Origin: Ruegeria arenilitoris
Lineage (GTDB): Bacteria > Pseudomonadota > Alphaproteobacteria > Rhodobacterales > Rhodobacteraceae
Direction: 5' to 3'
Assembly (NCBI RefSeq): GCF_013032855.1
Contig: NZ_WQDA01000003.1
Span: 186,001 to 250,000, forward strand
Length of the DNA stretch: 64,000 nucleotides
The notes beneath the pieces were generated by a model. The model was not told the origin of the DNA. It did not search any database and saw only the letters and a list, made by a program, of their open reading frames with translations. This document shows, piece by piece, positions 55,712 through 64,000 of the stretch. Position 1 is the first letter of the stretch. Each line of letters begins with the position of its first letter. A program made the position numbers and the translations under genes.

Positions 55712-57004
55712 CTAGGCGCAGGCCTTGGACAGCGCCTGATCGAGATCGGCGATCAGATCGTCGGCATCCTCGATCCCGATCGAGACCCGTACTACGTTCG
55801 GCCCGGCGCCGGCGGCCTCTTGCTGTTCGGGGGTCAGTTGCCGGTGCGTGGTCGAGGCCGAATGGATGATCAGCGACCGCGCATCGCCCAGGTTGGCGAC
55901 GTGGCTGAAGATTTCCAGCGCGTTCACCAGCTTGACGCAGGCGTCATAGCCGCCCTTGACCGCAAAGGTGAACAGGGCCCCTGCGCCTTTGCGGTAATGC
56001 TTCTTGACCCGGTCGTGATAGGGCGACGAGGGCAGGCCTGCATAGGTCACATAGTCCACGCGGTCGTCTTTCTCGAGCCAGGCGGCGATCTTCTCGGCGT
56101 TTTCGACATGGCGCTGCATGCGCAGGCTCAGAGTCTCGATCCCCATCAGCGTGTAATGCGCCGCCTGCGGGTTCATCGTCATGCCCAGATCGCGCAGGCC
56201 CACGGCGATACCGTGGAAGGTGAAGGCCAGCGGGCCGAAGGTTTCGTGGAACTTGAGGCCGTGATAGGCAGGCTCCGGCGCGCTGAGCGAGGGAAACTTG
56301 TCGTTGGCGGACCAGTCGAACTTGCCCGAATCCACGATGCAGCCGCCGGTCACCGTGCCATTGCCGGTCAGGTACTTGGTGGTCGAATGCACGACCAGCG
56401 TGGCGCCATGCTCGATCGGGCGGCACAGATAGGGCGTGGCCGAGGTGTTGTCGACGATCAGCGGAATACCGGCGGCATCGGCCACATCGGCCAGTGCGCG
56501 GATATCGGTGACATAGCCGCCCGGATTGGCGATGGATTCGCAGAACACCGCGCGGGTATCGTCGTCGATGGCGGCCTTCACCGCATCCAGATCATCGGTA
56601 TCGACGAACTTGGCTGTCCAGCCAAAGCGCTTGATGGTCTGGCTGAACTGCGTGACCGTCCCGCCATACAGCCGGGTCGAGGCGACCACGTTGCAGCCCG
56701 GCCCCATCAGCGGGAACAGCGCCATGATCTGCGCCGCGTGCCCCGAAGAGCAGCACACCGCGCCAACGCCACCTTCCAGCGTCGCCACCCGTTCCTGCAG
56801 AACTGCCACCGTGGGGTTGGTTAGGCGCGAATAGATATAGCCGACCTCTTGCAGGTTGAACAAAGCGGCCGCGTGATCGGCATCGCGGAACACATAGGCC
56901 GTGGTCTGATAGATCGGGGTCTGGCGCGCGCCGGTCGCCGGATCAGGGCGGGCGCCCGCGTGAATTTGCAGCGTGTCAAAACCATAGGTGGGGCCGTCGG
57001 ACAT
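55712..57004 (-). CDS. metY: O-acetylhomoserine sulfhydrylase (MetY type)
   Basis: This 430-aa PLP enzyme is of the Cys/Met metabolism family, most similar in pattern to O-acetylhomoserine (thiol)-lyase, which adds sulfide to O-acetylhomoserine to give homocysteine. The start YGFDTLQIHAGARPDPATGARQTPIYQTTAYVF (in part) is typical; the PLP lysine lies in HSTTKYLTGNGTVTGG. AGGAG lies upstream of the ATG. No SAM or SAH riboswitch was recognised in the 72-base leader. Confidence 0.93.
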   Translation of the reverse strand: MSDGPTYGFDTLQIHAGARPDPATGARQTPIYQTTAYVFRDADHAAALFNLQEVGYIYSRLTNPTVAVLQERVATLEGGVGAVCCSSGHAAQIMALFPLMGPGCNVVASTRLYGGTVTQFSQTIKRFGWTAKFVDTDDLDAVKAAIDDDTRAVFCESIANPGGYVTDIRALADVADAAGIPLIVDNTSATPYLCRPIEHGATLVVHSTTKYLTGNGTVTGGCIVDSGKFDWSANDKFPSLSAPEPAYHGLKFHETFGPLAFTFHGIAVGLRDLGMTMNPQAAHYTLMGIETLSLRMQRHVENAEKIAAWLEKDDRVDYVTYAGLPSSPYHDRVKKHYRKGAGALFTFAVKGGYDACVKLVNALEIFSHVANLGDARSLIIHSASTTHRQLTPEQQEAAGAGPNVVRVSIGIEDADDLIADLDQALSKACA

Positions 57005-57076
57005 CCGTCACTCTCCTGTTGGGAATATGCGTCGCAGAATCTCTAGGCGATTGCCGGGCCCGGCACAATGTCCGCG

Positions 57077-58072
57077 TCAGCGCAGCCACAGCCCCTTGTT
57101 CTTGATGACCTTGCGGATGGCCTGTTCGCGCTGGGGCAGGTTGTCCCGGTCGAACATGGCGCGGATCTTGGCGCCCTTGCCCTGATAGACCAGCCGTTTC
57201 AGCGGATCATAGTTCTTGAGCACCTTCTTGACCTTGTTGGGCGCGGCGACGGTTTCCAGCACCTCGACCACCCGGTCGCTTTCGCGCGCATAGAGCAGCG
57301 GGAACAGGCGATAGTGGCAGCTGACCGAGCCATCCAGCAGGCCCACGGGCAGAACATCGCGCCCGCCGCCAAGCGCGTGGACGACCAGCGGAAGCGCCGC
57401 CTGATCCAGCCACGGGTCCAGGTTCTGGCCGGTCAGGGCGGGGATCTCTTCATCCCGGATCGTGCGCGCATAGTCCAGAAACCGCGCGCCGAATTGGCGG
57501 GGGCATTTGTAGAAGAAATAGCCCGCATTGAAATACAGATACCGCCGCCAGTATTCCGCCGGTTGGGTCGGGTCGATCGAGCTTTGGAAATCCAGCCCGA
57601 ACCGGTCATAGAGCGCCCGCCAGATGCCGTCGAACCCGGGCCCGTACAGGGTTGGCTTGGGCCAGGTGCCCTCGACCTTCTGCGATGCGCCGGGCCGGTC
57701 GAAATCGAACGGCACCGCGGCCAAGTCGCCGGTGATCAGCGTGTCGGTGTCGAAGAACACGAACGGCTCACCCTCGGGCAGGGCGGCCAGCGCCTCGATC
57801 TTGTTGCCGTAGGGATAGCTTTCGCCGAACACCTCGGACGAAAAGGGCAGGATCTCGGCATCGAGCTGTTTCAGCGCCTTCAGAACATCGTCGTTGCGGA
57901 TGCTCGGGTCCTGGCTCCAGCGCGGGCCGGGTTGCGGAACGCCAACGAACAGGCGGCCCGAAAACCCGGGCGCGGAATGGCGCAGCGAGGCGGCGAACAG
58001 GACGGCTTCGTATTGCAGGCGGTTGTTCTGCCCGATGATCAGGATGTTGAATTTCTGCCGGTCTGCCTGCAT
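57077..58072 (-). CDS. GT-A fold glycosyltransferase-like protein
   Basis: This 331-aa protein looks like a retaining or GT8-like glycosyltransferase: YPYGNKIEALAALPEGEPF, the metal motif VFFDTDTLITGDL (Asp108-Asp110), and a Tyr/Phe-rich substrate region (YLYFNAGYFFYKCP). There is no signal peptide. It is a single gene, divergent from the bicupin gene, so its role is unknown; the glycan cluster is about 26 kb away. Confidence 0.75.
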   Translation of the reverse strand: MQADRQKFNILIIGQNNRLQYEAVLFAASLRHSAPGFSGRLFVGVPQPGPRWSQDPSIRNDDVLKALKQLDAEILPFSSEVFGESYPYGNKIEALAALPEGEPFVFFDTDTLITGDLAAVPFDFDRPGASQKVEGTWPKPTLYGPGFDGIWRALYDRFGLDFQSSIDPTQPAEYWRRYLYFNAGYFFYKCPRQFGARFLDYARTIRDEEIPALTGQNLDPWLDQAALPLVVHALGGGRDVLPVGLLDGSVSCHYRLFPLLYARESDRVVEVLETVAAPNKVKKVLKNYDPLKRLVYQGKGAKIRAMFDRDNLPQREQAIRKVIKNKGLWLR

Positions 58073-58223
58073 CTGCGCCTTCCGTTCGGGGCCTTTGCAC
58101 GCCCCTTGCCGTTGGTTTCGACCTACAGCATCGCTGAACCTGCGTCAAAACCGTTGACACCGCGTGTTTGAAATCGGGCCTGGCACGCCCATGTTGATGG
58201 AGGAGACCAGACAGGAGCGCGAC

Positions 58224-58856
58224 ATGCGGATCAATGCGGATTTCACCCAGCGGGTGGCGGTTCACTTCGACCAGACCGAGTGGGTGGCCTCGCCTGCCGC
58301 CGGGGTCGAGCGCAAGATGCTGGACCGGATCGGCGACGAGGTGGCGCGCGCCACCACCATCGTGCGCTTTGCCCCCGGCAGCGCGTTTGCCGCACACACC
58401 CATGACGGGGGCGAGGAATATCTGGTTCTGGACGGCGTGTTCCAGGACGAGACCGGAGATTTCCCGGTGGGCAGCTATGTCCGCAACCCGCCGACCTCGT
58501 CGCATACGCCCTCGGCCAGCCAAGGCGCGACGATCTTGGTCAAACTGCACCAGTTCGACCCGAACGACCGAACCACCGTGCGCCGCTCGATCAACGGTGC
58601 GGACCATGTGCCGCTGTTCAAGGACGACCATGAAACGGTCGAAATGCGCAGTTGGCCGTCCGGTCAGGTCGTGCCGATTGACGCACTCGGCGGGGCCGAA
58701 ATTTTCGTGATCGACGGCAGTTTCACCGAACAAGGCGAGGAATTCGCGCAATGGGACTGGCTGCGTCTGCCGCCCGGAACGCGCACCGAATTGCGGGCAG
58801 GACCGGATGGCGCCCGCGTCTGGATGAAGTCAGGCCACCTGTCCGGCATGGTCTGA
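58224..58856 (+). CDS. Bicupin protein, ChrR-like
   Basis: This 210-aa protein has two cupin halves: the first with the metal motif AAHTHDGGEEYLVLDGVFQDE and the second with IDALGGAEIFVIDGSFTEQG, where metal-binding His are largely absent. It resembles the C-terminal cupin of ChrR-type anti-sigma factors, but no ECF sigma gene is nearby. GGAGCGCGAC precedes the ATG at 58224. Function unknown. It is divergent from the glycosyltransferase-like gene. Confidence 0.85.
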   Translation: MRINADFTQRVAVHFDQTEWVASPAAGVERKMLDRIGDEVARATTIVRFAPGSAFAAHTHDGGEEYLVLDGVFQDETGDFPVGSYVRNPPTSSHTPSASQGATILVKLHQFDPNDRTTVRRSINGADHVPLFKDDHETVEMRSWPSGQVVPIDALGGAEIFVIDGSFTEQGEEFAQWDWLRLPPGTRTELRAGPDGARVWMKSGHLSGMV

Positions 58857-58894
58857 GGCCGGTTTCGCCTGAAAAACGGGCAAATGCCGCCAAA

Positions 58895-58920
58895 AAAACC
58901 GGGTCATTCGGCCCGGTTTT
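58895..58920 (+). terminator. Rho-independent terminator before preT
   Basis: AAAACCGGG (58895-58903) and CCCGGTTTT (58912-58920) form a nine-base stem followed by a T-rich stretch. It ends the cupin transcript and lies just before the preT regulatory region. Confidence 0.88.
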
Positions 58921-58927
58921 CGCTTTT

Positions 58928-58960
58928 TTGACCATTTGGCAAATTTTACCAATTGATAAA
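58928..58960. promoter_or_regulatory. Two RutR-like sites before preT
   Basis: TTGACCATTTGGCAAA (58928-58943) matches 12 of 14 defined bases of the RutR consensus TTGACCAnnTGGTCAA, and TTTACCAATTGATAAA (58945-58960) matches 11 of 14. They lie one base apart, about 60 bases before preT, and fit control by the RutR-like repressor encoded downstream. Confidence 0.55.
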
Positions 58961-59017
58961 ATTTTTGTTTGTGGCAAGCTGGTCTCAATAACAAACATAT
59001 CTACAGGGAGTAGAGTG

Positions 59018-60352
59018 ATGGCACAGGGCCAGATGGCACCCGGCATCGTCGCCGGGCGGCTTTCCAGCGATGAGCTGACCTCGAATTTCACCGATCTGCA
59101 TCCGCCTCTGGCGCCGCACGAGGCGGCCGTGGCCGCCGATCGGTGTTATTTCTGCTATGACGCGCCGTGCGTGACGGCCTGTCCGACCGATATCGATATT
59201 CCGCTGTTCATCCGGCAGATTCAAGCAGGACAACCGGAGTCGGCGGCGAAGACGATCCTCGATCAGAACATCCTGGGCGGCATGTGTGCCCGTGTGTGTC
59301 CGACCGAAACGCTGTGCGAGGAAGCCTGCGTGCGCGAAACGGCCGAGGGCAAGCCGGTCGAGATCGGGCGCTTGCAGCGGTATGCGACCGACACGCTGAT
59401 GCAGGCCGGTGTGCACCCGTTCACACGCGCGGCCCCCACTGGCAAGACCGTTGCCGTAATCGGGGCAGGGCCGGCGGGGCTGGCCTGTGCGCATCGGCTG
59501 GCGATGCTGGGCCATGACGTGGTGATCCATGAGGCGAAACCCAAACCCGGCGGGCTGAACGAGTACGGGATCGCCGCATACAAGGCGACCAATGACTTTG
59601 CCCAGGCCGAGGTGGACTGGCTGCTGAAGATCGGCGGCATCGCGATTGAAACCGGCTCGGTTCTGGGCGACACCATCTCGTTGGACGGATTGTTGGAGGC
59701 CTACGACGCAGTCTTCCTGTCAATCGGCCTTGCAGGCGTCAACGCCTTGCGCGCGCAAGGGTCGGACAAGGACGGCGTCAGGAACGCTGTCGACTTCATC
59801 GCAGATGTTCGGCAAGCATCCGATTTGGCAAAACTGCCGGTAGGCCGAAACGTGGTGATTATCGGCGGTGGAATGACGGCCGTGGATGCCGCGGTGAAAT
59901 CCAAGCTGCTGGGGGCCGAACATGTGACCATCGCCTATCGCCGCGGTCGAGACGCAATGGGCGCCAGCCGCTACGAACAGGATCTGGCGGCATCCCACGG
60001 TGTCCGAATTCTGTGCAACGTTCAGCCGGTGGCAATTCACGGAAACGGAGCGGCGGCCGAGATCGAATTGGAGTATACTGCCACCGTAGATGGCACGTTG
60101 ACCGGCACGGGCGAAACCATTCGACTGCCTGCGGATCAGGTTCTGAAGGCGATCGGTCAGACCTTGGATGGTGCTCCGGAAGGGTTGGAACTCGACGGCA
60201 ACAAGATCGCCGTTGACGCAACCGGGCGCACCTCGGTTCCCGGGGTCTGGGCCGGCGGAGACTGTGCCGCGGGCGGCGAGGATCTGACCGTGACCGCTGT
60301 GGCCGAGGGCCGCGATGCCGCGATGGACATTCACGCCAGCCTGAGTGCCTGA
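59018..60352 (+). CDS. preT: Dihydropyrimidine dehydrogenase subunit PreT
   Basis: PreT (444 aa) is the NAD(P)H-oxidising flavoprotein subunit of dihydropyrimidine dehydrogenase, which reduces uracil and thymine in the reductive pyrimidine pathway. Two N-terminal 4Fe-4S sites are visible (CYFCYDAPCVTACPTDIDIP and CARVCPTETLCEEAC). An FAD motif AVIGAGPAGLACAHRLA and an NAD(P) motif NVVIIGGGMTAVDAA follow. The ATG at 59018 has GGGAG upstream and starts the family sequence. It precedes preA. Confidence 0.94.
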   Translation: MAQGQMAPGIVAGRLSSDELTSNFTDLHPPLAPHEAAVAADRCYFCYDAPCVTACPTDIDIPLFIRQIQAGQPESAAKTILDQNILGGMCARVCPTETLCEEACVRETAEGKPVEIGRLQRYATDTLMQAGVHPFTRAAPTGKTVAVIGAGPAGLACAHRLAMLGHDVVIHEAKPKPGGLNEYGIAAYKATNDFAQAEVDWLLKIGGIAIETGSVLGDTISLDGLLEAYDAVFLSIGLAGVNALRAQGSDKDGVRNAVDFIADVRQASDLAKLPVGRNVVIIGGGMTAVDAAVKSKLLGAEHVTIAYRRGRDAMGASRYEQDLAASHGVRILCNVQPVAIHGNGAAAEIELEYTATVDGTLTGTGETIRLPADQVLKAIGQTLDGAPEGLELDGNKIAVDATGRTSVPGVWAGGDCAAGGEDLTVTAVAEGRDAAMDIHASLSA

Positions 60353-60421
60353 GCAGGGCGTCGGCGCGTGAATATGTGTGACAAGACGAAGATGCATCTT
60401 CGCATCAGGGAGGCCGGATAA

Positions 60422-61726
60422 ATGGCTGATTTGAAAACGAACTTTCTGGGCATCGAAAGCCCCAACCCCTATTGGCTGGCCTCGGCGCCGCCAACCGACA
60501 AGGAATACAATGTCCGGCGTGCCTTCGAGGCCGGATGGGGTGGCGTCGTGTGGAAAACGCTGGGGTCCGAAGGGCCGCCGGTGGTCAACGTGAATGGCCC
60601 CCGGTACGGGGCGATCTACGGGGCCGACCGGCGTCTGCTGGGCCTCAACAACATCGAACTGATCACCGACCGGCCGCTCGAGGTGAACCTCGAGGAGATG
60701 GCCCGCGTCAAGGCGGATTACCCGGATCGCGCGCTGATCGCCTCGATCATGGTGCCGTGCGAGGAGGAGGCGTGGAAAGCCATCCTGCCGCGTGTTGCCG
60801 AAACCGGCGCCGACGGGATCGAGCTGAACTTCGGCTGCCCGCATGGGATGAGCGAGCGCGGTATGGGCTCGGCCGTGGGGCAGGTGCCCGAATATATCGA
60901 AATGGTCACCCGCTGGTGCAAGAAATACTATGACCGCCCGGTGATCGTGAAGCTGACGCCCAACATCACCGACATTCGCAAGCCGGCGGCTGCGGCGCGG
61001 AATGGCGGGGCCGATGCGGTGTCGCTGATCAACACCATCAACTCGATCACCAGCGTCAATCTGGACACGTTCAGCCCCGAGCCCTCGATCGACGGCAAGG
61101 GCAGCCACGGCGGCTATTGCGGCCCGGCGGTCAAGCCCATCGCCCTGTCGATGGTCTCCGAGATCGCCCGCGCCGAGGCGACCCAAGGCCTGCCGATCTC
61201 GGGTATCGGCGGGGTGACCACGTGGCGCGACGCGGCCGAGTTCATGGCGCTGGGCTGCGGCACGGTGCAGGTATGCACCGCGGCGATGACCTATGGGTTC
61301 AAGATCATCGACGAACTGACGGCGGGCCTGTCGCAGTGGATGGACGAGAAGGGCTATTCCAACGTCTCCGAGATCGTCGGGCGGGCCGTCCCGAACGTGA
61401 CCGACTGGCAGTATCTGAACCTGAACTACGTCGCCAAGGCCAAGATCGATCAGGATCAGTGCATCAAGTGCGGCCGCTGCTACGCGGCCTGCGAGGACAC
61501 CAGCCACCAGGCCATTTCCATGTCGCCCGACCGCGTGTTCGAGGTGATCGACGAGGAATGCGTGGCCTGCAACCTGTGCGTGGATGTCTGCCCGGTCGAG
61601 GGCTGCATCTCGATGGTGCCGATGGCGGCGGGCGAGGTCGATCCGCGCACCGGCAAGGTGGTTCAGCCGGACTATGCCAACTGGACGACCCACCCGAACA
61701 ACCCGATGGCCAAGGCCGCCGAGTGA
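60422..61726 (+). CDS. preA: Dihydropyrimidine dehydrogenase subunit PreA
   Basis: PreA (434 aa) is the catalytic subunit, with an N-terminal dihydroorotate-dehydrogenase-like TIM barrel that binds FMN (ELNFGCPHGMSERGMGSAVGQ, holding the expected active-site Cys) and a C-terminal ferredoxin-like domain with two 4Fe-4S clusters (CIKCGRCYAACEDTSHQ and CVACNLCVDVCPVEGC). It receives electrons from PreT. It lies 69 bases after preT and is followed by a terminator. Confidence 0.95.
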   Translation: MADLKTNFLGIESPNPYWLASAPPTDKEYNVRRAFEAGWGGVVWKTLGSEGPPVVNVNGPRYGAIYGADRRLLGLNNIELITDRPLEVNLEEMARVKADYPDRALIASIMVPCEEEAWKAILPRVAETGADGIELNFGCPHGMSERGMGSAVGQVPEYIEMVTRWCKKYYDRPVIVKLTPNITDIRKPAAAARNGGADAVSLINTINSITSVNLDTFSPEPSIDGKGSHGGYCGPAVKPIALSMVSEIARAEATQGLPISGIGGVTTWRDAAEFMALGCGTVQVCTAAMTYGFKIIDELTAGLSQWMDEKGYSNVSEIVGRAVPNVTDWQYLNLNYVAKAKIDQDQCIKCGRCYAACEDTSHQAISMSPDRVFEVIDEECVACNLCVDVCPVEGCISMVPMAAGEVDPRTGKVVQPDYANWTTHPNNPMAKAAE

Positions 61727-61742
61727 CCGGCGTCAGATCACC

Positions 61743-61770
61743 AAAAGGGGCCGCGCTGCGGCCCTTTTTT
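61743..61770 (+). terminator. Rho-independent terminator after preA
   Basis: GGGCCGC (61748-61754), loop GCT, GCGGCCC (61758-61764), then TTTTTT. It lies between preA and the convergent regulator gene and touches the stop codon of the latter. Confidence 0.9.
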
Positions 61771-62378
61771 CATGGGGTCAGCAGTTTTCGATACAGGGTA
61801 TCGATGAAGGGCGCAGCCCCTTCGAACGGGTCTTCGTCGCCCAGGATCGCGCGCACCTGAACATCAAAATCCGCATAGTGCTGGGTCAGCGCCCAGATCG
61901 AAAAGATCAGGTGATGTGGGTGGAGGCGGGCGATTTTGCCCTGGTCCATCCAGTGCGTCAGAACGGCTGCCTTCTGATCGACCAGCGCCTTCAGATCGTT
62001 CGACAGGGCGTCATGGATGCGGGGCGCGCCCTGCACCAACTCGTTCGCGAAAAGGCGGCTTTCGCGCGGCAACTCGCGGCTCATCTGCAGCTTGCGCTTG
62101 ATGTACGAGAGGATCTCCTCCATCGGCTCGCCGTTTTCATCAAGGTCGTGCAGCGGCGCCAGCCAGGTGTCCAGCAGGCCGGACAGAAGCGCGGTGTGGA
62201 TCGCCTCCTTGGACGGGAAATAATACAGAAGATTCGGCTTGCTCAGCCCGGCCTCGGCCGCGATCTGATCGACGGTCGCCCCGCGAAAGCCGTGGGCCGA
62301 AAACACGTTCAGCGCGGCCTCGAGAATCGCGGCGCGGTTCTTTTTCTGAATTCGGGTCGGGGCGCGGTCTTTGGGCAT
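61770..62378 (-). CDS. rutR: TetR family regulator, RutR-like
   Basis: This 202-aa protein has a TetR helix-turn-helix (AALNVFSAHGFRGATVDQIA then EAGLSKPNLLYYFPSKEAIH) and a C-terminal domain of the RutR type (ELPRESRLFANELVQGAPRI, GKIARLHPHHLIFSIWALTQHYADF). RutR senses uracil or thymine. It sits between preTA and the hydC-hydA genes, divergent from hydC, with a perfect RutR operator between them. The ATG at 62378 avoids a non-family N-terminus of 19 residues. Confidence 0.88.
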   Translation of the reverse strand: MPKDRAPTRIQKKNRAAILEAALNVFSAHGFRGATVDQIAAEAGLSKPNLLYYFPSKEAIHTALLSGLLDTWLAPLHDLDENGEPMEEILSYIKRKLQMSRELPRESRLFANELVQGAPRIHDALSNDLKALVDQKAAVLTHWMDQGKIARLHPHHLIFSIWALTQHYADFDVQVRAILGDEDPFEGAAPFIDTLYRKLLTP

Positions 62379-62483
62379 GTATGCAGGGCGTCTCTTTTTC
62401 GAACAAGCAGGTGTTGAATATGCCGATTTTTGCATCGGCGCGATGCAATTTCTTGACTGATATCGAACCCGTGATAGCGTGAG

Positions 62484-62501
62484 TTTGACCAGATGGTCAA
62501 A
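62484..62501. promoter_or_regulatory. Perfect RutR-type operator
   Basis: TTTGACCAGATGGTCAAA is an 18-bp perfect palindrome containing the E. coli RutR consensus TTGACCAnnTGGTCAA without mismatch. It lies 49 bases before the hydC-type gene and 106 bases from the start of the divergent regulator gene, and so could control both. Confidence 0.85.
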
Positions 62502-62549
62502 TCAAGACACCAAAAGCGAGCCTAATCGCAAGCAACAGGGAAGACGAAC

Positions 62550-63800
62550 ATGGCAGCTCCGGCGCAGAATCTCAGGATCAATGGCGACAGGTTGTGGGAC
62601 ACCCTGATGGAGATGGCCGAGATCGGTCCGGGCGTTGCCGGCGGCAACAACCGCCAGACCCTGACCGACGAAGATGCCGAAGGCCGCGCGCTGTTCCAGA
62701 AATGGTGCGAAGAAGCCGGGTGTACCATGGGCCTCGACCAGATGGGCAACATGTTCGCCATGCGCCCCGGCACGGACCCCGATGCGCTGCCGGTCTATGT
62801 AGGCTCGCACCTGGATACGCAGCCGACGGGCGGCAAGTACGACGGGGTGCTGGGGGTTCTGGGCGCGCTCGAGATCATCCGCACCCTGAACGATCTGGGC
62901 ATCAAGACCAAACACCCGATCGTGGCCACCAATTGGACCAACGAAGAGGGCACGCGCTTCGCCCCCGCCATGCTGGCCTCGGGCGTGTTCGCGGGGATGC
63001 ACACGCAGGACTGGGCCTATGACCGCGAGGATGCCGAGGGCAAGAAATTTGGCGACGAATTGCAGCGCATCGGCTGGCGCGGCGATGAAGAGGTCGGGGC
63101 CCGCAAGATGCATGCTTTCTTTGAGCTGCATATCGAACAGGGCCCGATCCTCGAGGCAGAGGGCAAGGATATCGGCGTCGTCACCCATGGGCAGGGCCTC
63201 AGCTGGACCCAGGTGACCGTGACCGGCAAGGACGCGCATACCGGCTCGACCCCGATGCCGATGCGCAAGAATGCCGGGCTGGCGATGGCGCGCATTCTCG
63301 AAAAGGTGGACGAGATTGCCTGGTCGCACGCGCCCCATGCCGTGGGGGCTGCCGGGCATATCGACGTCTATCCGAACTCGCGCAACGTGATCCCGGGCAA
63401 GGTGGTGTTCACGGTCGATTTCCGCTCGCCCGAGTTGGACGTCATCAAGGACATGGAGAACCGCCTGCGCGTCGCGGCCGAGGACATCGTGGATGAATTG
63501 GGCCTGCAGGTCGAGTTCGAGAAGGTCGGCGGGTTCGACCCGGTGAAATTCGATGAGACCTGCGTCGCCGCCGTGCGCAACGCGGCCGAGCGGCTGGGCT
63601 ATTCGCATACCAACATCATCTCGGGCGCGGGGCACGATGCCTGCTGGATCAACCGCGTGGCGCCGACCGCCATGGTGATGTGCCCCTGCGTGGATGGCCT
63701 GAGCCACAACGAGGCCGAGGAAATCAGCAAGGAATGGGCAACCGCCGGGGCGGATGTGCTGTTCCACGCGGTCGTCGAAACAGCCGAGGTCGTGGAGTAG
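62550..63800 (+). CDS. hydC: Zn-dependent amidase/carbamoylase (beta-ureidopropionase type)
   Basis: This 416-aa enzyme belongs to the M20-related hydantoinase/carbamoylase family, which includes N-carbamoyl-beta-alanine amidohydrolase (third step of reductive pyrimidine breakdown) and allantoate amidohydrolase. Metal-binding elements are visible: VGSHLDTQPTGGKYDGVLGV (His, Asp), TNEEGTRFAPAM (Glu), and FELHIEQGPILEAEG. Context with preTA and hydA favours beta-ureidopropionase. The ATG at 62550 is the expected start. Confidence 0.9.
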   Translation: MAAPAQNLRINGDRLWDTLMEMAEIGPGVAGGNNRQTLTDEDAEGRALFQKWCEEAGCTMGLDQMGNMFAMRPGTDPDALPVYVGSHLDTQPTGGKYDGVLGVLGALEIIRTLNDLGIKTKHPIVATNWTNEEGTRFAPAMLASGVFAGMHTQDWAYDREDAEGKKFGDELQRIGWRGDEEVGARKMHAFFELHIEQGPILEAEGKDIGVVTHGQGLSWTQVTVTGKDAHTGSTPMPMRKNAGLAMARILEKVDEIAWSHAPHAVGAAGHIDVYPNSRNVIPGKVVFTVDFRSPELDVIKDMENRLRVAAEDIVDELGLQVEFEKVGGFDPVKFDETCVAAVRNAAERLGYSHTNIISGAGHDACWINRVAPTAMVMCPCVDGLSHNEAEEISKEWATAGADVLFHAVVETAEVVE

Positions 63801-63872
63801 CCTTGGCCGCGCGCCCCCGAATCCGCCGAAAACCAACAGAGGCGCAACAGACGCGCCCGCAGGGAGTTGAAC

Positions 63873-64000
63873 ATGAGCACAGTCATCAAGAACGGAACCG
63901 TTGTCACTGCGGATCTGACCTACAAGGCCGACGTCAAGATCGAAGGCGGCGTGATCACCGAGATCGGGCCGGATCTGAAGGGGGACGAGCAACTGGACGC
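63873..64000 (+). CDS. hydA: Dihydropyrimidinase (partial, runs off the window)
   Basis: Only the first 42 codons are present: VIKNGTVVTADLTYKADVKI, with the strand pattern that opens dihydropyrimidinases and hydantoinases. It should open the dihydropyrimidine ring after PreTA. AGGGAGTTGAAC precedes the ATG. Call relies on the N-terminus and on the pathway neighbours. Confidence 0.82.
   Translation, partial: MSTVIKNGTVVTADLTYKADVKIEGGVITEIGPDLKGDEQLD

Noticed and set aside
55148..56824. 558-aa plus-strand open frame over metY and the GNAT gene
   Set aside because: Opposite two well-supported genes and without motifs.
57005..57076. SAM-II or SAM/SAH riboswitch in the metY leader
   Set aside because: Leader is short and lacks the conserved sequence of these elements; it has only a GC-rich palindrome.
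59720..61693. 657-aa minus-strand open frame over preT and preA
   Set aside because: Shadow of the two iron-sulfur genes.

Overview
The window looks like chromosomal DNA of a marine alphaproteobacterium of the order Rhodobacterales, most likely the Roseobacter group (Ruegeria-like). Supporting signs are high GC, a heterotetrameric sarcosine oxidase operon, dnaG-rpoD and nrdR-ribD gene orders, a CarD regulator next to a 7Fe-8S ferredoxin, a Suv3-like helicase, a GTTC-N7-GTTC LexA box, and a tRNA-His that lacks G-1 and carries A73. No transposase, integrase, CRISPR array or prophage was seen. Most of the window is core metabolism; the accessory parts are a capsule gene trio and a glycan-modification cluster.

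Layout. 1-5.2 kb: soxBDAG (sarcosine oxidase). 5.2-9.7 kb: a small secreted protein, dnaG (primase) and rpoD (housekeeping sigma), closed by a strong terminator. 9.8-12.1 kb: an AraC-family regulator, a small secreted protein and a YjbQ-family protein. 12.2-21.4 kb: nrdR-ribD, then kpsS, a Wza/KpsD-type export lipoprotein and kpsC on the opposite strand, then ribE-ribB(X)-ribH-nusB; the capsule trio splits what is otherwise one riboflavin cluster. 21.4-24.7 kb: a small membrane protein, a methyltransferase-like/PIG-L deacetylase fusion, mmcB under a LexA box, a 62-aa conserved protein and a GNAT enzyme. 24.77 kb: tRNA-His. 25.2-31.3 kb: five genes that look like a surface-glycan cluster (two paralogous GT2 glycosyltransferases, an alpha/beta hydrolase, a fucosyltransferase-like protein fused to a repeat domain, a sulfotransferase).

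31.3-33.7 kb: a small membrane protein and an RluD-family pseudouridine synthase whose start codons overlap on opposite strands, then rpoH with a sigma-32 type promoter. 33.7-41.3 kb: M19 dipeptidase, Gfo/Idh/MocA oxidoreductase, zinc-finger protein, EamA transporter, M3 peptidase, alpha/beta hydrolase, SCP2-like protein, TPR protein. 41.3-46.6 kb: Suv3-like helicase, S4 RNA-binding protein, fdxA, carD, and an ion channel with a C-terminal zinc ribbon. 46.6-48.4 kb: divergent cobS and cobT. 48.5-54.1 kb: Kef-type antiporter, Lrp regulator divergent from hppD (tyrosine catabolism), and a 674-aa protein with a PilP-like C-terminus. 54.3-58.9 kb: SIMPL protein, GNAT, metY-type sulfhydrylase, a GT-A-like protein and a bicupin.

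59.0-64.0 kb: preT-preA (dihydropyrimidine dehydrogenase), a RutR-like TetR regulator, hydC-type amidohydrolase and the start of hydA. Together they form the reductive pyrimidine degradation pathway. A perfect RutR-type operator sits between the regulator and hydC, and two weaker copies lie before preT.

The points most worth checking are the glycan cluster with its two domain fusions, the RutR operator wiring, the RibBX protein lacking GTP cyclohydrolase II metal ligands, the rpoH sigma-32 promoter, the LexA box of mmcB, and the overlapping divergent start codons at 31598-31601. Domain calls rest on motif reading by eye; no database search was run.
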